64,000 nt of DNA from Gammaproteobacteria bacterium (GCA_029861535.1 JAOTZC010000005.1:48530-112529), one strand, 5' to 3'; positions 55,938-63,216 are shown, numbered from the stretch's first letter. Made by a program: numbers and translations. Notes: generated by a model from the letters alone, not told the origin.

Positions 55938-56423
55938 ATGATTACAATCAAAACCAATCACGGCGACATCAAGGTCGAACTCTTCGATGAAAAAGCGCCG
56001 ATCTCCTGTGACAACTTCTGCCAGTACATCAGCGACGAGTTTTTCCATGGCACGATATTTCACCGCGTCATTCCGAACTTCATGATTCAGGGTGGCGGCT
56101 TCGACGCCAACATGAAACAAAAATCGACACGCGAACCGATCAAGAATGAGGCGGACAATGGCGAGCTTAATCGCCGTGGCACGCTGGCAATGGCGCGCAC
56201 CATGGACGTCAACAGCGCGACCGCGCAATTTTTCATCAACCTGCGTGACAACGACTTTCTAAATCATAGCGGCCGCGATTTCGGTTATGCCGTATTTGGT
56301 GAAGTCGCGGATGGCATGGATGTTGTTGATGTGATCGCAGGCGTCGCTACCGGCGACTCCGGTGGGCATCAAGATGTGCCGATCGAGGCGGTCGAAATCA
56401 TCGAAGTGACCATCGACGGCTGA
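55938..56423 (+). CDS. ppiB: Peptidyl-prolyl cis-trans isomerase, cyclophilin type (cytoplasmic)
   Basis: A 161-residue cyclophilin without signal peptide, hence the cytoplasmic PpiB type. The active-site blocks are [19 protein letters not shown] (residues 38-56), [18 protein letters not shown] (around 94) and [19 protein letters not shown]. It catalyses proline isomerisation in folding proteins. Its stop shares bases with the start of the following MoeB-like gene, indicating cotranslation. Confidence 0.95.
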   Translation: MITIKTNHGDIKVELFDEKAPISCDNFCQYISDEFFHGTIFHRVIPNFMIQGGGFDANMKQKSTREPIKNEADNGELNRRGTLAMARTMDVNSATAQFFINLRDNDFLNHSGRDFGYAVFGEVADGMDVVDVIAGVATGDSGGHQDVPIEAVEIIEVTIDG

Positions 56424-57166
56424 TGACCGACGCGGCATCTGCGCCCGGTCGAGAGGCACGCCACCTGGCACTGAACCAGGTTGGCGCCAACGGCCAGGCG
56501 CGGATAGAAAAAAGCGCCGTTCTCATCGTTGGCGTCGGCGGCATCGGCTGCGCCGCATCGCAGTATCTCGCGGCAAGTGGCGTCGGTCGAATCGTGCTGT
56601 GCGATTTCGATACCATCGATGTGACGAATTTGGGCCGGCAGATACTCTACGGACCAGTCGATATTGGCAACTCGAAAGTCGGCGTTGCGCGTCAACGACT
56701 CTCGGCTTGCAATCCGGACATTAACATCGACAGCATTGCCGAGCGGCTCGATGACCAGGCACTTGCTGAACGCATCAAAAAGGTCGACATCGTCCTCGAT
56801 GGCACGGATAACTTCGCCACACGTTTCCAAGTCAATGATGCCTGTGTCGCGGCACAAAAAACCTTGGTGTCGGGTGCCGCCATTCGCCTTGAAGGCCAAC
56901 TTGCGGTATTTGGTCCGAACTATGCGGTGTCGCCCTGTTATCGCTGCTTATACACCGAAGCGGACGAGTCACTCGAGAGCTGCGCCGGCAATGGTGTTCT
57001 CGGGCCGGTACCGGGCGTCATCGGATCCATGATGGCCATCGAGACCTTGAAAATTTGCGCCGGACTCGAGGTCGAACGCGGCGTGCTACGACTTTACGAC
57101 GCCGCTAGCAGCGACTTTCAACGCGTGGCGATCACGAAACGTCCGGACTGTCCCGCATGTCATTGA
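56423..57166 (+). CDS. MoeB/ThiF/HesA-type sulfur-carrier adenylyltransferase
   Basis: The 247-residue protein is an E1-like adenylyltransferase that activates the C-terminus of a ubiquitin-like sulfur carrier (MoaD or ThiS). VLIVGVGGIGCAASQYLAASGVG near residue 35 is the ATP-binding loop. CDFDTIDVTNLGRQILY follows, then the catalytic arginine region and DGTDNFATRFQVNDAC around 131. Zinc cysteines are in CYRCLY and CPACH. There is no adjacent moaD or thiS, so molybdopterin or thiamine use cannot be distinguished. It overlaps ppiB by one base and the next gene by ten. Confidence 0.92.
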   Translation: MTDAASAPGREARHLALNQVGANGQARIEKSAVLIVGVGGIGCAASQYLAASGVGRIVLCDFDTIDVTNLGRQILYGPVDIGNSKVGVARQRLSACNPDINIDSIAERLDDQALAERIKKVDIVLDGTDNFATRFQVNDACVAAQKTLVSGAAIRLEGQLAVFGPNYAVSPCYRCLYTEADESLESCAGNGVLGPVPGVIGSMMAIETLKICAGLEVERGVLRLYDAASSDFQRVAITKRPDCPACH

Positions 57167-58125
57167 CGAGACACGACTGGAAGCGCTTCGCCATCGGTCT
57201 ATGCGAGGTCGGGTTACTGCTCACACTGCTTTTTTCAGTCGTGACTGTATTTGGTCAACTGCACCGCAACTTCGACCTGTTTTCCCATTTTCGTTTTCAA
57301 TACTTCGTCGCGTCCGTGCTATTAACGCTCGTTTTCGTGATACTGCGCTGGCGAGGTTATATCTGGCTCGGCGTCCTGGCCGTCGGAGTCAACGCCTACT
57401 TCGTCGTGCCTTGGTTCCTGCCCGTCGATGAAGCGCTTACGAACAACAATGCCACCGCGACACCAATACGCTTGTTGCACGCTAACGTACTGCATACGAA
57501 CGACAATGCGAATCTATTTTTGGCGCTCGTACGCGATGAACAACCCGACCTGATCGTTTTGCAGGAAGCGACGCCGAAGTGGATATCAATGCTGTATCCG
57601 ATCGAGCCGTCTTATCCGTATACGCTAATCGAGGCCCGCGGCGACCAATTCGGTATTGCGCTGTATTCCAAATTTCCTCTGGACTCTACCGCCATCATCG
57701 AGTCGGTCCCACTCGGGTTTCCCGACTTGATCGCAACTGCGATAGTCGGTGGTAAGCGCCTAAACATCATCAGCACGCACCCCATTCCGCCCATTGGCGT
57801 TGGCAGATACAGTGCACGCAACCTGCAGCTCGACAGCGCCGCCAAGCTTGCCGCTCGGACGCCCAACCCTGTCATTGTTGTTGGCGACCTGAACGTCACG
57901 ATGTGGGGACATCATTATGGCCGACTTGAGGAGATCAGTGGTCTGCGCAATGCGCGCCGCGGCTTCGGCATCAAGCCAACTTGGCCGTTATTCTTTCTGC
58001 CAGCGCTGATTCCGATTGATCACTGCCTGGTATCGGACGGCGTTCAAGTTGTGGATTTTAGAACTGGGCCGCAGATTGGTTCGGATCATCTGCCAATTAT
58101 TGTGTCGTTACTAATATCGAAATAA
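57157..58125 (+). CDS. Membrane-anchored endonuclease/exonuclease/phosphatase family protein
   Basis: The 322-residue protein has three N-terminal transmembrane segments (about residues 12-33, 43-60 and 65-88) and an EEP-fold domain. It shows LLHANVLHTND, DLIVLQEATPKW, QFGIALYSKFPLD, IISTHPIPP, VVGDLNVTMW and the terminal GSDHLPIIVSLL. The E, D and H residues of the metal-dependent active site are present. Substrate is unknown (a phospholipid, nucleic acid or nucleotide phosphoester). It overlaps the MoeB-like gene by ten bases, is the last gene of that transcript, and the cassette array begins 125 bases downstream. Confidence 0.88.
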   Translation: MSLTRHDWKRFAIGLCEVGLLLTLLFSVVTVFGQLHRNFDLFSHFRFQYFVASVLLTLVFVILRWRGYIWLGVLAVGVNAYFVVPWFLPVDEALTNNNATATPIRLLHANVLHTNDNANLFLALVRDEQPDLIVLQEATPKWISMLYPIEPSYPYTLIEARGDQFGIALYSKFPLDSTAIIESVPLGFPDLIATAIVGGKRLNIISTHPIPPIGVGRYSARNLQLDSAAKLAARTPNPVIVVGDLNVTMWGHHYGRLEEISGLRNARRGFGIKPTWPLFFLPALIPIDHCLVSDGVQVVDFRTGPQIGSDHLPIIVSLLISK

Positions 58126-58250
58126 CGACCCACACTTCTTTCGAAATAGCGTCCGTAATGTCGCAGTTATTCAACGCAATTTGACGACTGCCGCATGTTA
58201 TTCTTCATTTTTGCACTAGTTGCTCGTGATTTTCGGGTAGCTAATTAACG
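58126..58250. other. Left boundary of the cassette array (no integrase visible)
   Basis: The 125 bases contain no attC-like 5' half. The right end reads GTAGCTAATTAACGTTAGGC (ending at 58256), similar to the attC right end GTTAGCTTAGACGTTAGGC, with the recombination point G58250^T58251. It is therefore a decayed attC right half or an attI-like site. A TTGACG hexamer at 58181 has no good -10 partner. No intI lies to the left of the array in this window. Confidence 0.5.
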
Positions 58251-58261
58251 TTAGGCATGCC

Positions 58262-58699
58262 GTGAAGCGACTTCTTTCCGTTCTGATTGCGACGACTCTC
58301 TGGTCTTCTGCCTATCCGTGTTCATGTGGTCCGTCGCGTATGGAGCAAAGGTACGCTAACGCCACGATCATATTCCGCGCTTGGATGACGTCCGCCGATC
58401 GTCCCGACCCTTCGCGCTCTTATGATACTACCCATCACTTGGACCCCAGTGATTATCTGATCGCGCAGTTCGAAGTAATCGAGAAATTCAAAGGTGACCC
58501 TGAAGATATCGAGTTTATATACTCTCGCGACAATGGAGGCGCCTGCGGTGTTCCTTTTGAGCCGGGAGCGGAATACGTATTTTTTGCTGCGGCTGACGGA
58601 TACGTAGCGATCTGCGGCGGATCATTTCGTCACAGTCACATAGCGCTAAACGACTCACGGTTTCGTAGACTCGTCGATAAAGTTCGAGCACTGGAGTAG
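58262..58699 (+). CDS. Cassette 1: exported cysteine-containing protein (TIMP/NTR-like)
   Basis: A 145-residue protein with a short signal peptide (MKRLLSVLIATTLWSSAYP). The mature end CSCGPSRMEQRYANATIIFRAW and the later GGACGVPFEPGAEYVFFAA and AICGGSF resemble netrin-like (NTR/TIMP-like) secreted domains of bacteria. Four cysteines suggest two disulfides. The GTG start lies six bases after the attC-type GTTAGG, with no other ribosome binding site. Family assignment is by eye and moderate. Confidence 0.72.
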   Translation: MKRLLSVLIATTLWSSAYPCSCGPSRMEQRYANATIIFRAWMTSADRPDPSRSYDTTHHLDPSDYLIAQFEVIEKFKGDPEDIEFIYSRDNGGACGVPFEPGAEYVFFAAADGYVAICGGSFRHSHIALNDSRFRRLVDKVRALE

Positions 58700-58704
58700 G
58701 GTAT

Positions 58705-58825
58705 GCCTAACAATGCGCTGCACTTGCCCCCTTATCGTATCTGTCACGGCTCTTGCAGAATCATCATTCTTGCATTCGCAAGACCCGCGCCAGATACTTG
58801 GGGCAAGTTAGCTTAAACGTTAGGT
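58705..58825 (+). repeat. attC 1 (121 bases)
   Basis: R'' GCCTAAC at 58705, right end GTTAGGT at 58819-58825. It has an extra stretch in the apical region compared with the usual 103-base form, with TTCTTGCATTCGCAAGA as hairpin. Predicted cut between 58819 and 58820. Confidence 0.93.
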
Positions 58826-58835
58826 GGCATAGACA

Positions 58836-59195
58836 GTGTCCGTTCGATATGTTGAATCTTACGTTCATGGAAGCAAGATCGGCGTACTCGTCGAACTGGA
58901 AACTGTAGACGATTTCGCGACGCGTACAGACGAGTTTCAGGCCCTTGCCAAAGATCTGGCTATGCAAATCGCGGCCTCCGACCCAAGGTCCGTCGATGGT
59001 AGCGAATTTGATAACGTAGTCTCAATGACCGACGAAATTCGTATCTCTCAAGATGCAGAGACGAATCTTCTCACTCAAGAATTTATCAAAGATCCAAGCC
59101 GGAGCGTTTTAGATCGAATCAAAGATGTAGAAATCAAGTTAGGCGCACAGATCAAAGTTGTACGGTTTGTGCGTTTCGAGGCGGGTGCCACCTAA
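58836..59195 (+). CDS. Cassette 2: miniature elongation factor Ts-like protein
   Basis: The 119-residue product reads as a shortened EF-Ts core. YVESYVHGSKIGVLVELE, DDFATRTDEFQALAKDLAMQ and QIAASDPRSV match the segment after the first third of EF-Ts. LLTQEFIKDPSRSVLD, LGAQIKVVRFVRFE and the ending GAT match its C-terminal part. The usual N-terminal UBA-like domain with its TDF contact to EF-Tu and the central KPxxIAEKIxEGR helices are missing. It may still bind EF-Tu or another partner; nucleotide exchange activity is doubtful. The start is GTG, and the TAA stop is supplied by attC 2. EF-Ts is otherwise a core gene, so this is unexpected in an integron cassette. Confidence 0.82.
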   Translation: MSVRYVESYVHGSKIGVLVELETVDDFATRTDEFQALAKDLAMQIAASDPRSVDGSEFDNVVSMTDEIRISQDAETNLLTQEFIKDPSRSVLDRIKDVEIKLGAQIKVVRFVRFEAGAT

Positions 59196-59292
59196 CAATG
59201 CGCTGCACTTGGCGCCCTGCATATCTGTCACTCGCCTTGCAGTCGCAACGCTCGTGCCAGATACTGGGCGCAAGTTAGCTTAGACGTTAGAT
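59190..59292 (+). repeat. attC 2 (103 bases)
   Basis: R'' ACCTAAC at 59190 includes the stop codon of cassette 2; right end GTTAGAT at 59286. Cut between 59286 and 59287. Confidence 0.94.
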
Positions 59293-59303
59293 CGCCTTTA
59301 ACA

Positions 59304-59750
59304 GTGACACGCATCTTTCCTCTCGCATTTCTTTTGACAATTTCCTCGTGTGGATCAAGCCTCGACGAAAAGATGGAAGCCCTGGTAAACGGCAAGAATT
59401 TGTGGCTTTCGGAAATTGCGGCAGGAAATTACTCGTTCGAGCTTCGTAAGGACTGCTTCTGTTCCTTTGATGGCCAGACCATCCGCGTGTCCGTCCGAGA
59501 CGGAATTATGACTCATGCTGAAATCGCGCCTAGCAATACAGGTGAAGAAAAAGGTGTTTCGAAATTTCGCCCAACAATGCGGGAGCTCTTCGAGCTGGTG
59601 CTTGAGCTTAGTAAGCGCGAATTCGCATCAGAAGGAACGTTGAAAGTCGAGTACGACCAAACATTAGGATATCCAGCCTCGGTATCGTGGAATGGTGACG
59701 GATTCGATGACTTCTTCTTGGTGACCGTCAGCAATGTCGTTGCAGAATAA
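59304..59750 (+). CDS. Cassette 3: predicted lipoprotein, DUF6174-like
   Basis: A 148-residue protein with a lipoprotein signal, MTRIFPLAFLLTISSCGSS. The mature part contains GNYSFELRKDCFCSFDGQTIRVSVRDG and later LKVEYDQTLGYPASVSWNGDGFDDFF. This matches the pattern of DUF6174 exported proteins (Y-F/T...C-C...V-V-DG, then YPxxV). The family function is unknown. The GTG start lies 11 bases after the attC 2 right end. It is one of several cassettes whose products are exported. Confidence 0.75.
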   Translation: MTRIFPLAFLLTISSCGSSLDEKMEALVNGKNLWLSEIAAGNYSFELRKDCFCSFDGQTIRVSVRDGIMTHAEIAPSNTGEEKGVSKFRPTMRELFELVLELSKREFASEGTLKVEYDQTLGYPASVSWNGDGFDDFFLVTVSNVVAE

Positions 59751-59760
59751 CGCATGGCGG

Positions 59761-59884
59761 ATCTAACAATGCGCTGCACTTGCCGCCGGGCAGCATCTGT
59801 AACGGCCCTTGCATATCCTTGTTTATATTTGCATTCGCAACGGCCGCACCAGATACTTGGCGCAAGTTAGCTTAGACGTTAGGC
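59761..59884 (+). repeat. attC 3 (124 bases)
   Basis: R'' ATCTAAC at 59761, right end GTTAGGC at 59878. An enlarged apical part (TTGTTTATATTTGCATTCGC) makes it the longest site of the array. Cut between 59878 and 59879. Confidence 0.93.
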
Positions 59885-59920
59885 GTCAAGCCAAGCTCTC
59901 ATCCTTTCGAAGCTGAAACC

Positions 59921-60172
59921 ATGAAAACCTTTACCAAACTGATGATATCCGCGGTCATTGTCTTAGGGCTTTCCGCTACTGCAGCGATAATCCGCGCTCA
60001 GGCCTCACCTCAATTAGCGGATTTCCACATTCGTGTTGCTTTAAATGAACAGCGAAATGGCGTCGAGCTGGAGTGCGATAATGGTTGCGGCTGGACTTCA
60101 CTCAAGTTTAGCTGCGGCGATAGCGACTCGTGCCACTCCTGGATCGATGCAAGTGGAATGACAGGCGAGTAG
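59921..60172 (+). CDS. Cassette 4: small exported protein with cysteine motif
   Basis: The 83-residue product has a signal peptide (MKTFTKLMISAVIVLGLSATAA, cleavage near RAQA). The C-terminal half reads GVELECDNGCGWTSLKFSCGDSDSCHSW, where five cysteines form a compact metal- or disulfide-stabilised motif. Similar C-NGC-W-L-F-C segments occur in other small secreted cassette proteins as I remember them, but I do not know a function. The ATG lies 37 bases into the cassette. Confidence 0.7.
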   Translation: MKTFTKLMISAVIVLGLSATAAIIRAQASPQLADFHIRVALNEQRNGVELECDNGCGWTSLKFSCGDSDSCHSWIDASGMTGE

Positions 60173-60176
60173 TGAC

Positions 60177-60279
60177 GCCTAACAATGCGCTGCACCCGCA
60201 TGCCCTGCTTCAGTCACGATTCTTGCATTCGCAAGAATCGCGCCCTACGCTGGGCATCTCGTTAGCTTAGACTTTAGGT
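60177..60279 (+). repeat. attC 4 (103 bases), recombination core mutated
   Basis: R'' GCCTAAC at 60177, but the right end reads TTTAGGT (60273-60279) instead of GTTAGGT. The conserved G at the strand-exchange point is lost. The body belongs to the second attC subfamily, with TTCTTGCATTCGCAAGAA as the apical hairpin. Confidence 0.9.
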
Positions 60280-60287
60280 GACTCGTT

Positions 60288-60803
60288 ATGATCCCCGTGA
60301 AGTTATTGCTTGTCGTACTATTCGGGCCACTGGTCGCAGCCCATGCCCTCGCCGAACCAAAGAGTGACAACATTCAAGTCGTATTTAATTTCACATTCTA
60401 CTTGGACCAACTGGGAGAACCGGATCTCCGAAAGTCATGTTCGAAAGAAACCGAGACTATTCGCCTGATTGCCAACGCCGCCTCCAAAAGTGCATGGTCC
60501 GTACGTGTCGAGCGCACTACAAGTTTAGTATCGGTATATTTCTCTCAAGGTAATACCTTGAGCACACCTACACTCTCGAGCCAAACCGTTGACGAATCAG
60601 TTTGGACTGGCCTGGAACAGATTCTAGACGCAGAAAACTTTCACGAAATCCCTAAGACTACAGATACGTGGATTCCGGACGACACAATTGCATCTATCGA
60701 AACATGTTTCGGCGGGCGGTACGATGTGATCCAACGGCAGTTCTGGCACCCGGAAACAAAGGAATTGGTCTCAGCCCTTGAATCACTTCGACCTAGGGAA
60801 TAG
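60288..60803 (+). CDS. Cassette 5: exported protein of unknown function
   Basis: A 171-residue protein with a signal peptide MIPVKLLLVVLFGPLVAAHA. The mature part ends in a conserved-looking tail, ILDAENFHEIPKTTDTW followed by CFGGRYDVIQRQFW. Such F-x-I-P and GGRYDVIxR segments recur in small exported proteins of soil and marine bacteria, but no function is assigned. ATG at 60288 lies nine bases after the AGG of the mutated attC 4 right end. Confidence 0.68.
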   Translation: MIPVKLLLVVLFGPLVAAHALAEPKSDNIQVVFNFTFYLDQLGEPDLRKSCSKETETIRLIANAASKSAWSVRVERTTSLVSVYFSQGNTLSTPTLSSQTVDESVWTGLEQILDAENFHEIPKTTDTWIPDDTIASIETCFGGRYDVIQRQFWHPETKELVSALESLRPRE

Positions 60804-60808
60804 AAGTC

Positions 60809-60911
60809 ACCTATCAATGCGCTGCACTTGCCCCCTTGCCCATCTGTCACACATCTTGCAATCGCAACATGTGCGCCAGATACTAGTGGCAAGTTAGCTT
60901 AGACGTTAGGT
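60809..60911 (+). repeat. attC 5 (103 bases), R'' changed
   Basis: R'' reads ACCTATC (60809) rather than ACCTAAC, while the right end GTTAGGT at 60905 is intact. It is nearly identical in the body to attC 6, sharing CACATCTTGCAATCGCAACATGTG. Confidence 0.92.
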
Positions 60912-60923
60912 GGCGCGAATAGC

Positions 60924-61253
60924 GTGCGCATTGTCTTTTACTCTTTTGCATTGATTTTGGCGGCCTGTGTGTCGCCATCCAAGATGTCCGACCATGCTTG
61001 CCTCAAGTCGCCCAACCTCACGTACGCAAAGGTAGGTGCAGGCCCGGTTGACTATCAGTGCCGGCGGGCTGAAGGTCAGTGCGAAATCGGTTTCATTCAG
61101 TCCAAGCACACGCCCGTGCAATGTGAGGCGAATCCGAACTGCGAGTACGTAACAGGCTCTTGCTATTGTCCACCCAAGATGCAATGTGTGTGCGGTGGTG
61201 GATCTCCCGGACAATGTCGTGCCAGCGTACAGGATGATAAAGGCTCCACCTAA
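60924..61253 (+). CDS. Cassette 6: cysteine-rich predicted lipoprotein
   Basis: A 109-residue lipoprotein (MRIVFYSFALILAACVS, lipobox LAAC). The mature part has about ten more cysteines in motifs such as DYQCRRAEGQCEIGF, QCEANPNCEYVTGSCYCPP and MQCVCGGGSPGQC, suggesting a disulfide-rich fold. No known function. Start is GTG at 60924, and the stop TAA lies in attC 6. Confidence 0.72.
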   Translation: MRIVFYSFALILAACVSPSKMSDHACLKSPNLTYAKVGAGPVDYQCRRAEGQCEIGFIQSKHTPVQCEANPNCEYVTGSCYCPPKMQCVCGGGSPGQCRASVQDDKGST

Positions 61254-61350
61254 CAATGCGCTGCACTCGCCCCCTTACCTATCTGTCACACATCTTGCAA
61301 TCGCAACATGTGCGCCAGATACTAACGGCAAGTTAGCTTAGACGTTAGGT
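61248..61350 (+). repeat. attC 6 (103 bases)
   Basis: R'' ACCTAAC at 61248 contains the stop of cassette 6; right end GTTAGGT at 61344. It is a close relative of attC 5, which suggests recent duplication of the site or a gene-conversion-like event. Confidence 0.94.
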
Positions 61351-61355
61351 ACCAC

Positions 61356-61859
61356 TTGGCGAAAATACGATACGCAGCCTACGGTTCTAATCTTCACCCA
61401 CTTAGACTGGGTGGGCGAGTTCCTTCCGCCGAGTTATTGGGCACAAGTTTTCTGCCCGAGCGATCGCTGCATTTTCATAAAAAAGGTACTGACGGATCCG
61501 GAAAGTGCAACATTTTGGAGCCAGGCCTGGGCGTTCATGTCGCAATCTACGCAATCAATGTGGAAGAAAAGGCGGCGCTGGACAAATGCGAAAACCTCGG
61601 CAGCGGCTATGAAGAATCTACTATCGTTGTGCCTGAATTTGGAAATTGCTTCACTTACCAGGCAACGAGTACGCACGTCGTTGACGATTTAATACCGTAT
61701 TGCTGGTACCACGAGATGGTTCGTATCGGATGTTACTTCCTTAAATTTCCGAATGAATATGTATCAAGAATCAACGCAGTAGCACCTTCCCGTGACCCGA
61801 ACGAACCTCGTCGCCGCAAAAACTGGAAAATAGTCGAAACGCTACGGGGTGGTACCTAA
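61356..61859 (+). CDS. Cassette 7: gamma-glutamylcyclotransferase-like protein
   Basis: A 167-residue protein starting with RYAAYGSNLHPLRLGGRVP, the substrate-binding YGSN signature of the GGCT fold. It continues with LHFHKKGTDGSGKCNI and VAIYAINVEEKAALDKCENLGSGY, where E68 or E69 and E77 are candidates for the catalytic glutamate. GGCT-like enzymes cyclise gamma-glutamyl amines to 5-oxoproline; related families act on other gamma-glutamyl compounds. The start is TTG at 61356, six bases after the attC AGG, and the stop comes from attC 7. GGCT-like genes are known among integron cassettes. Confidence 0.8.
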   Translation: MAKIRYAAYGSNLHPLRLGGRVPSAELLGTSFLPERSLHFHKKGTDGSGKCNILEPGLGVHVAIYAINVEEKAALDKCENLGSGYEESTIVVPEFGNCFTYQATSTHVVDDLIPYCWYHEMVRIGCYFLKFPNEYVSRINAVAPSRDPNEPRRRKNWKIVETLRGGT

Positions 61860-61956
61860 CAATGCGCTGCACGTGCCCCTTTGCCTACCTGTCTCGCTCC
61901 TTGCAAACGCAACAGCCGCGCCAGATACTGATGGCAAGTTAGCTTAGACGCTAGTC
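61854..61956 (+). repeat. attC 7 (103 bases), core changed
   Basis: R'' ACCTAAC at 61854 provides the stop of cassette 7. The right end reads GCTAGTC (61950-61956) instead of GTTAGTC, so the base right after the cut has changed. Confidence 0.91.
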
Positions 61957-61968
61957 GTCACTCCAAAC

Positions 61969-62331
61969 ATGGCTTCCGCCAAGCAATATCTCAACGATTG
62001 GTTACGATGGCGATCCGGGCGCCAGGGAACCGGTTACGAAAAGCTTCTTCTCCTAGCGAATCCATTCATCTTGCCGTTCGACTGTTACCTGCTGCGATAT
62101 CGCAAGGGTGCGGAAATCCCAGAACATACTGATCCTGTTACCGATAAAAAGCACTATCGACTGAACGTCGTGCTCAAACACGCCCGAGACGGTGGAGAAT
62201 TCGTTTGTTCGGATCCCATTTTCGAGAATGGTCGAATCAAAATATTTCGGCCGGATCAATCACCGCACCGCGTCACACGAGTGAATGACGGCACTAGGTA
62301 TGTCTTCAGCCTAGGATGGGTGCGGAGGTGA
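61969..62331 (+). CDS. Cassette 8: small 2OG-Fe(II) oxygenase-like protein
   Basis: The 120-residue product has the residues expected of a 2-oxoglutarate and iron dependent oxygenase. The HxD pair is H53/D55 in PEHTDPV, the distal histidine is H100 in SPHRVTRV, and R110 in GTRYVFSLGW serves to bind 2-oxoglutarate. The middle NVVLKHARDGGEF and IFRPDQ follow the double-stranded beta-helix pattern. It is smaller than most family members, close to the minimal fold. The substrate is unknown. ATG at 61969. Confidence 0.78.
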   Translation: MASAKQYLNDWLRWRSGRQGTGYEKLLLLANPFILPFDCYLLRYRKGAEIPEHTDPVTDKKHYRLNVVLKHARDGGEFVCSDPIFENGRIKIFRPDQSPHRVTRVNDGTRYVFSLGWVRR

Positions 62332-62332
62332 C

Positions 62333-62435
62333 TACTAACAATGCGCTGCACTAGCAAACCGGGCTTTCGTCACGATACTTGCAGCCGCAAGAATCTCGCC
62401 GTAAGCTGATTGTCTCGTTAGCTTAAACGTTAGGC
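62333..62435 (+). repeat. attC 8 (103 bases)
   Basis: R'' TACTAAC at 62333, right end GTTAGGC at 62429. Body of the second subfamily (CACGATACTTGCAGCCGCAAGAATCTCG). Cut between 62429 and 62430. Confidence 0.93.
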
Positions 62436-62459
62436 TGCAGCTTAAAGAATGCTGAGGAA

Positions 62460-62666
62460 ATGGGCAGCGCAGTAGAATTCGGAACTTGGCTGATCGGAGC
62501 CACTCTTGTCTGGGGTATCCCACTTGGCTTTGTGTTGACCGACTCGCTCGTGACCCCAAGGGAACGGGCTGCGTGGGTGATCGTCGTACTTTTTACCTCT
62601 TGGATAGGCGGCATAATTTTCCTACTTGTCGCCCCCCTTAAGCCAAAAGATAGCCATTACCAATAG
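62460..62666 (+). CDS. Cassette 9: small two-helix membrane protein (PLDc_N-like)
   Basis: A 68-residue protein with two hydrophobic segments (WLIGATLVWGIPLGFVL and AWVIVVLFTSWIGGIIFLLV). It resembles the N-terminal membrane domain often placed before phospholipase D-like proteins, in which a turn with a charged segment separates the two helices. No catalytic domain is attached. GAGGAA lies just before the ATG. The role is unknown; a membrane tether or toxin-like peptide is possible but not supported. Confidence 0.68.
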   Translation: MGSAVEFGTWLIGATLVWGIPLGFVLTDSLVTPRERAAWVIVVLFTSWIGGIIFLLVAPLKPKDSHYQ

Positions 62667-62704
62667 CAGCATTGGTCGTAACAGAGAGATTCCCACGTAG
62701 TGCA

Positions 62705-62810
62705 CCCTAACAATGCGCTGCACTTGCCGCCCGAATCGTATCTGTCATGCGGCTTGCATATGCAACACGCCCGCCAGATACTTGGCTGCAAGTTAGCTTA
62801 GACGTTAGGC
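62705..62810 (+). repeat. attC 9 (106 bases)
   Basis: R'' CCCTAAC at 62705, right end GTTAGGC at 62804. First-subfamily body with CTTGCATATGCAAC hairpin. Confidence 0.93.
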
Positions 62811-62831
62811 GCCGCTTGGCCCTTCCGCGAT

Positions 62832-63116
62832 ATGCGCTTAATCAAAATCATTTCGCTGATCGCATTCTTTATCTCAATCCCGTTTCTTCGCTACTCGGTT
62901 TCGCCGGACTCGCCTCACGTATACCCACTGCCTTACGTAGCAATGTTCGGGGTCCTCGCTGCGTACTCCTTCACCGAGGCATTCGATCCGGCCGCTCCCG
63001 CCGGCAATCGGCTGCGTCTCTTGGGTTTGCGGGTGCTTTTTTTCTCATGTATCGCCATCGTGTTCTTCGGGCTTTATCGTTTGCTTGTGCCTGGAGTAAG
63101 TCATATCGGCATCTAA
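62832..63116 (+). CDS. Cassette 10: small membrane protein
   Basis: A 94-residue protein with three hydrophobic segments (residues about 3-19, 35-48 and 66-87), separated by a proline-rich loop (SPDSPHVYPLP) and a charged loop. No family recognised. The stop codon TAA lies in the R'' of attC 10. The ATG at 62832 is 22 bases into the cassette. Confidence 0.65.
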   Translation: MRLIKIISLIAFFISIPFLRYSVSPDSPHVYPLPYVAMFGVLAAYSFTEAFDPAAPAGNRLRLLGLRVLFFSCIAIVFFGLYRLLVPGVSHIGI

Positions 63117-63213
63117 TAATGCGCTGCTCTAGCCCACCTGGCTTTGGTCACGATTCTTGCAGCCGCAAGAATCTCGCCGTAAGCTGGATTCTTAGTTAGC
63201 TTAGACGTTAGTC
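63111..63213 (+). repeat. attC 10 (103 bases), R'' changed
   Basis: R'' ATCTAAT at 63111 (last C replaced by T) and right end GTTAGTC at 63207. Second-subfamily body, close to attC 8. Confidence 0.91.
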
Positions 63214-63216
63214 GGC

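Noticed and set aside
57157..58250. An integron integrase at the left edge of the array.
   Set aside because: The gene there is an EEP-fold phosphatase with membrane helices, and neither strand of the gap shows tyrosine recombinase motifs.
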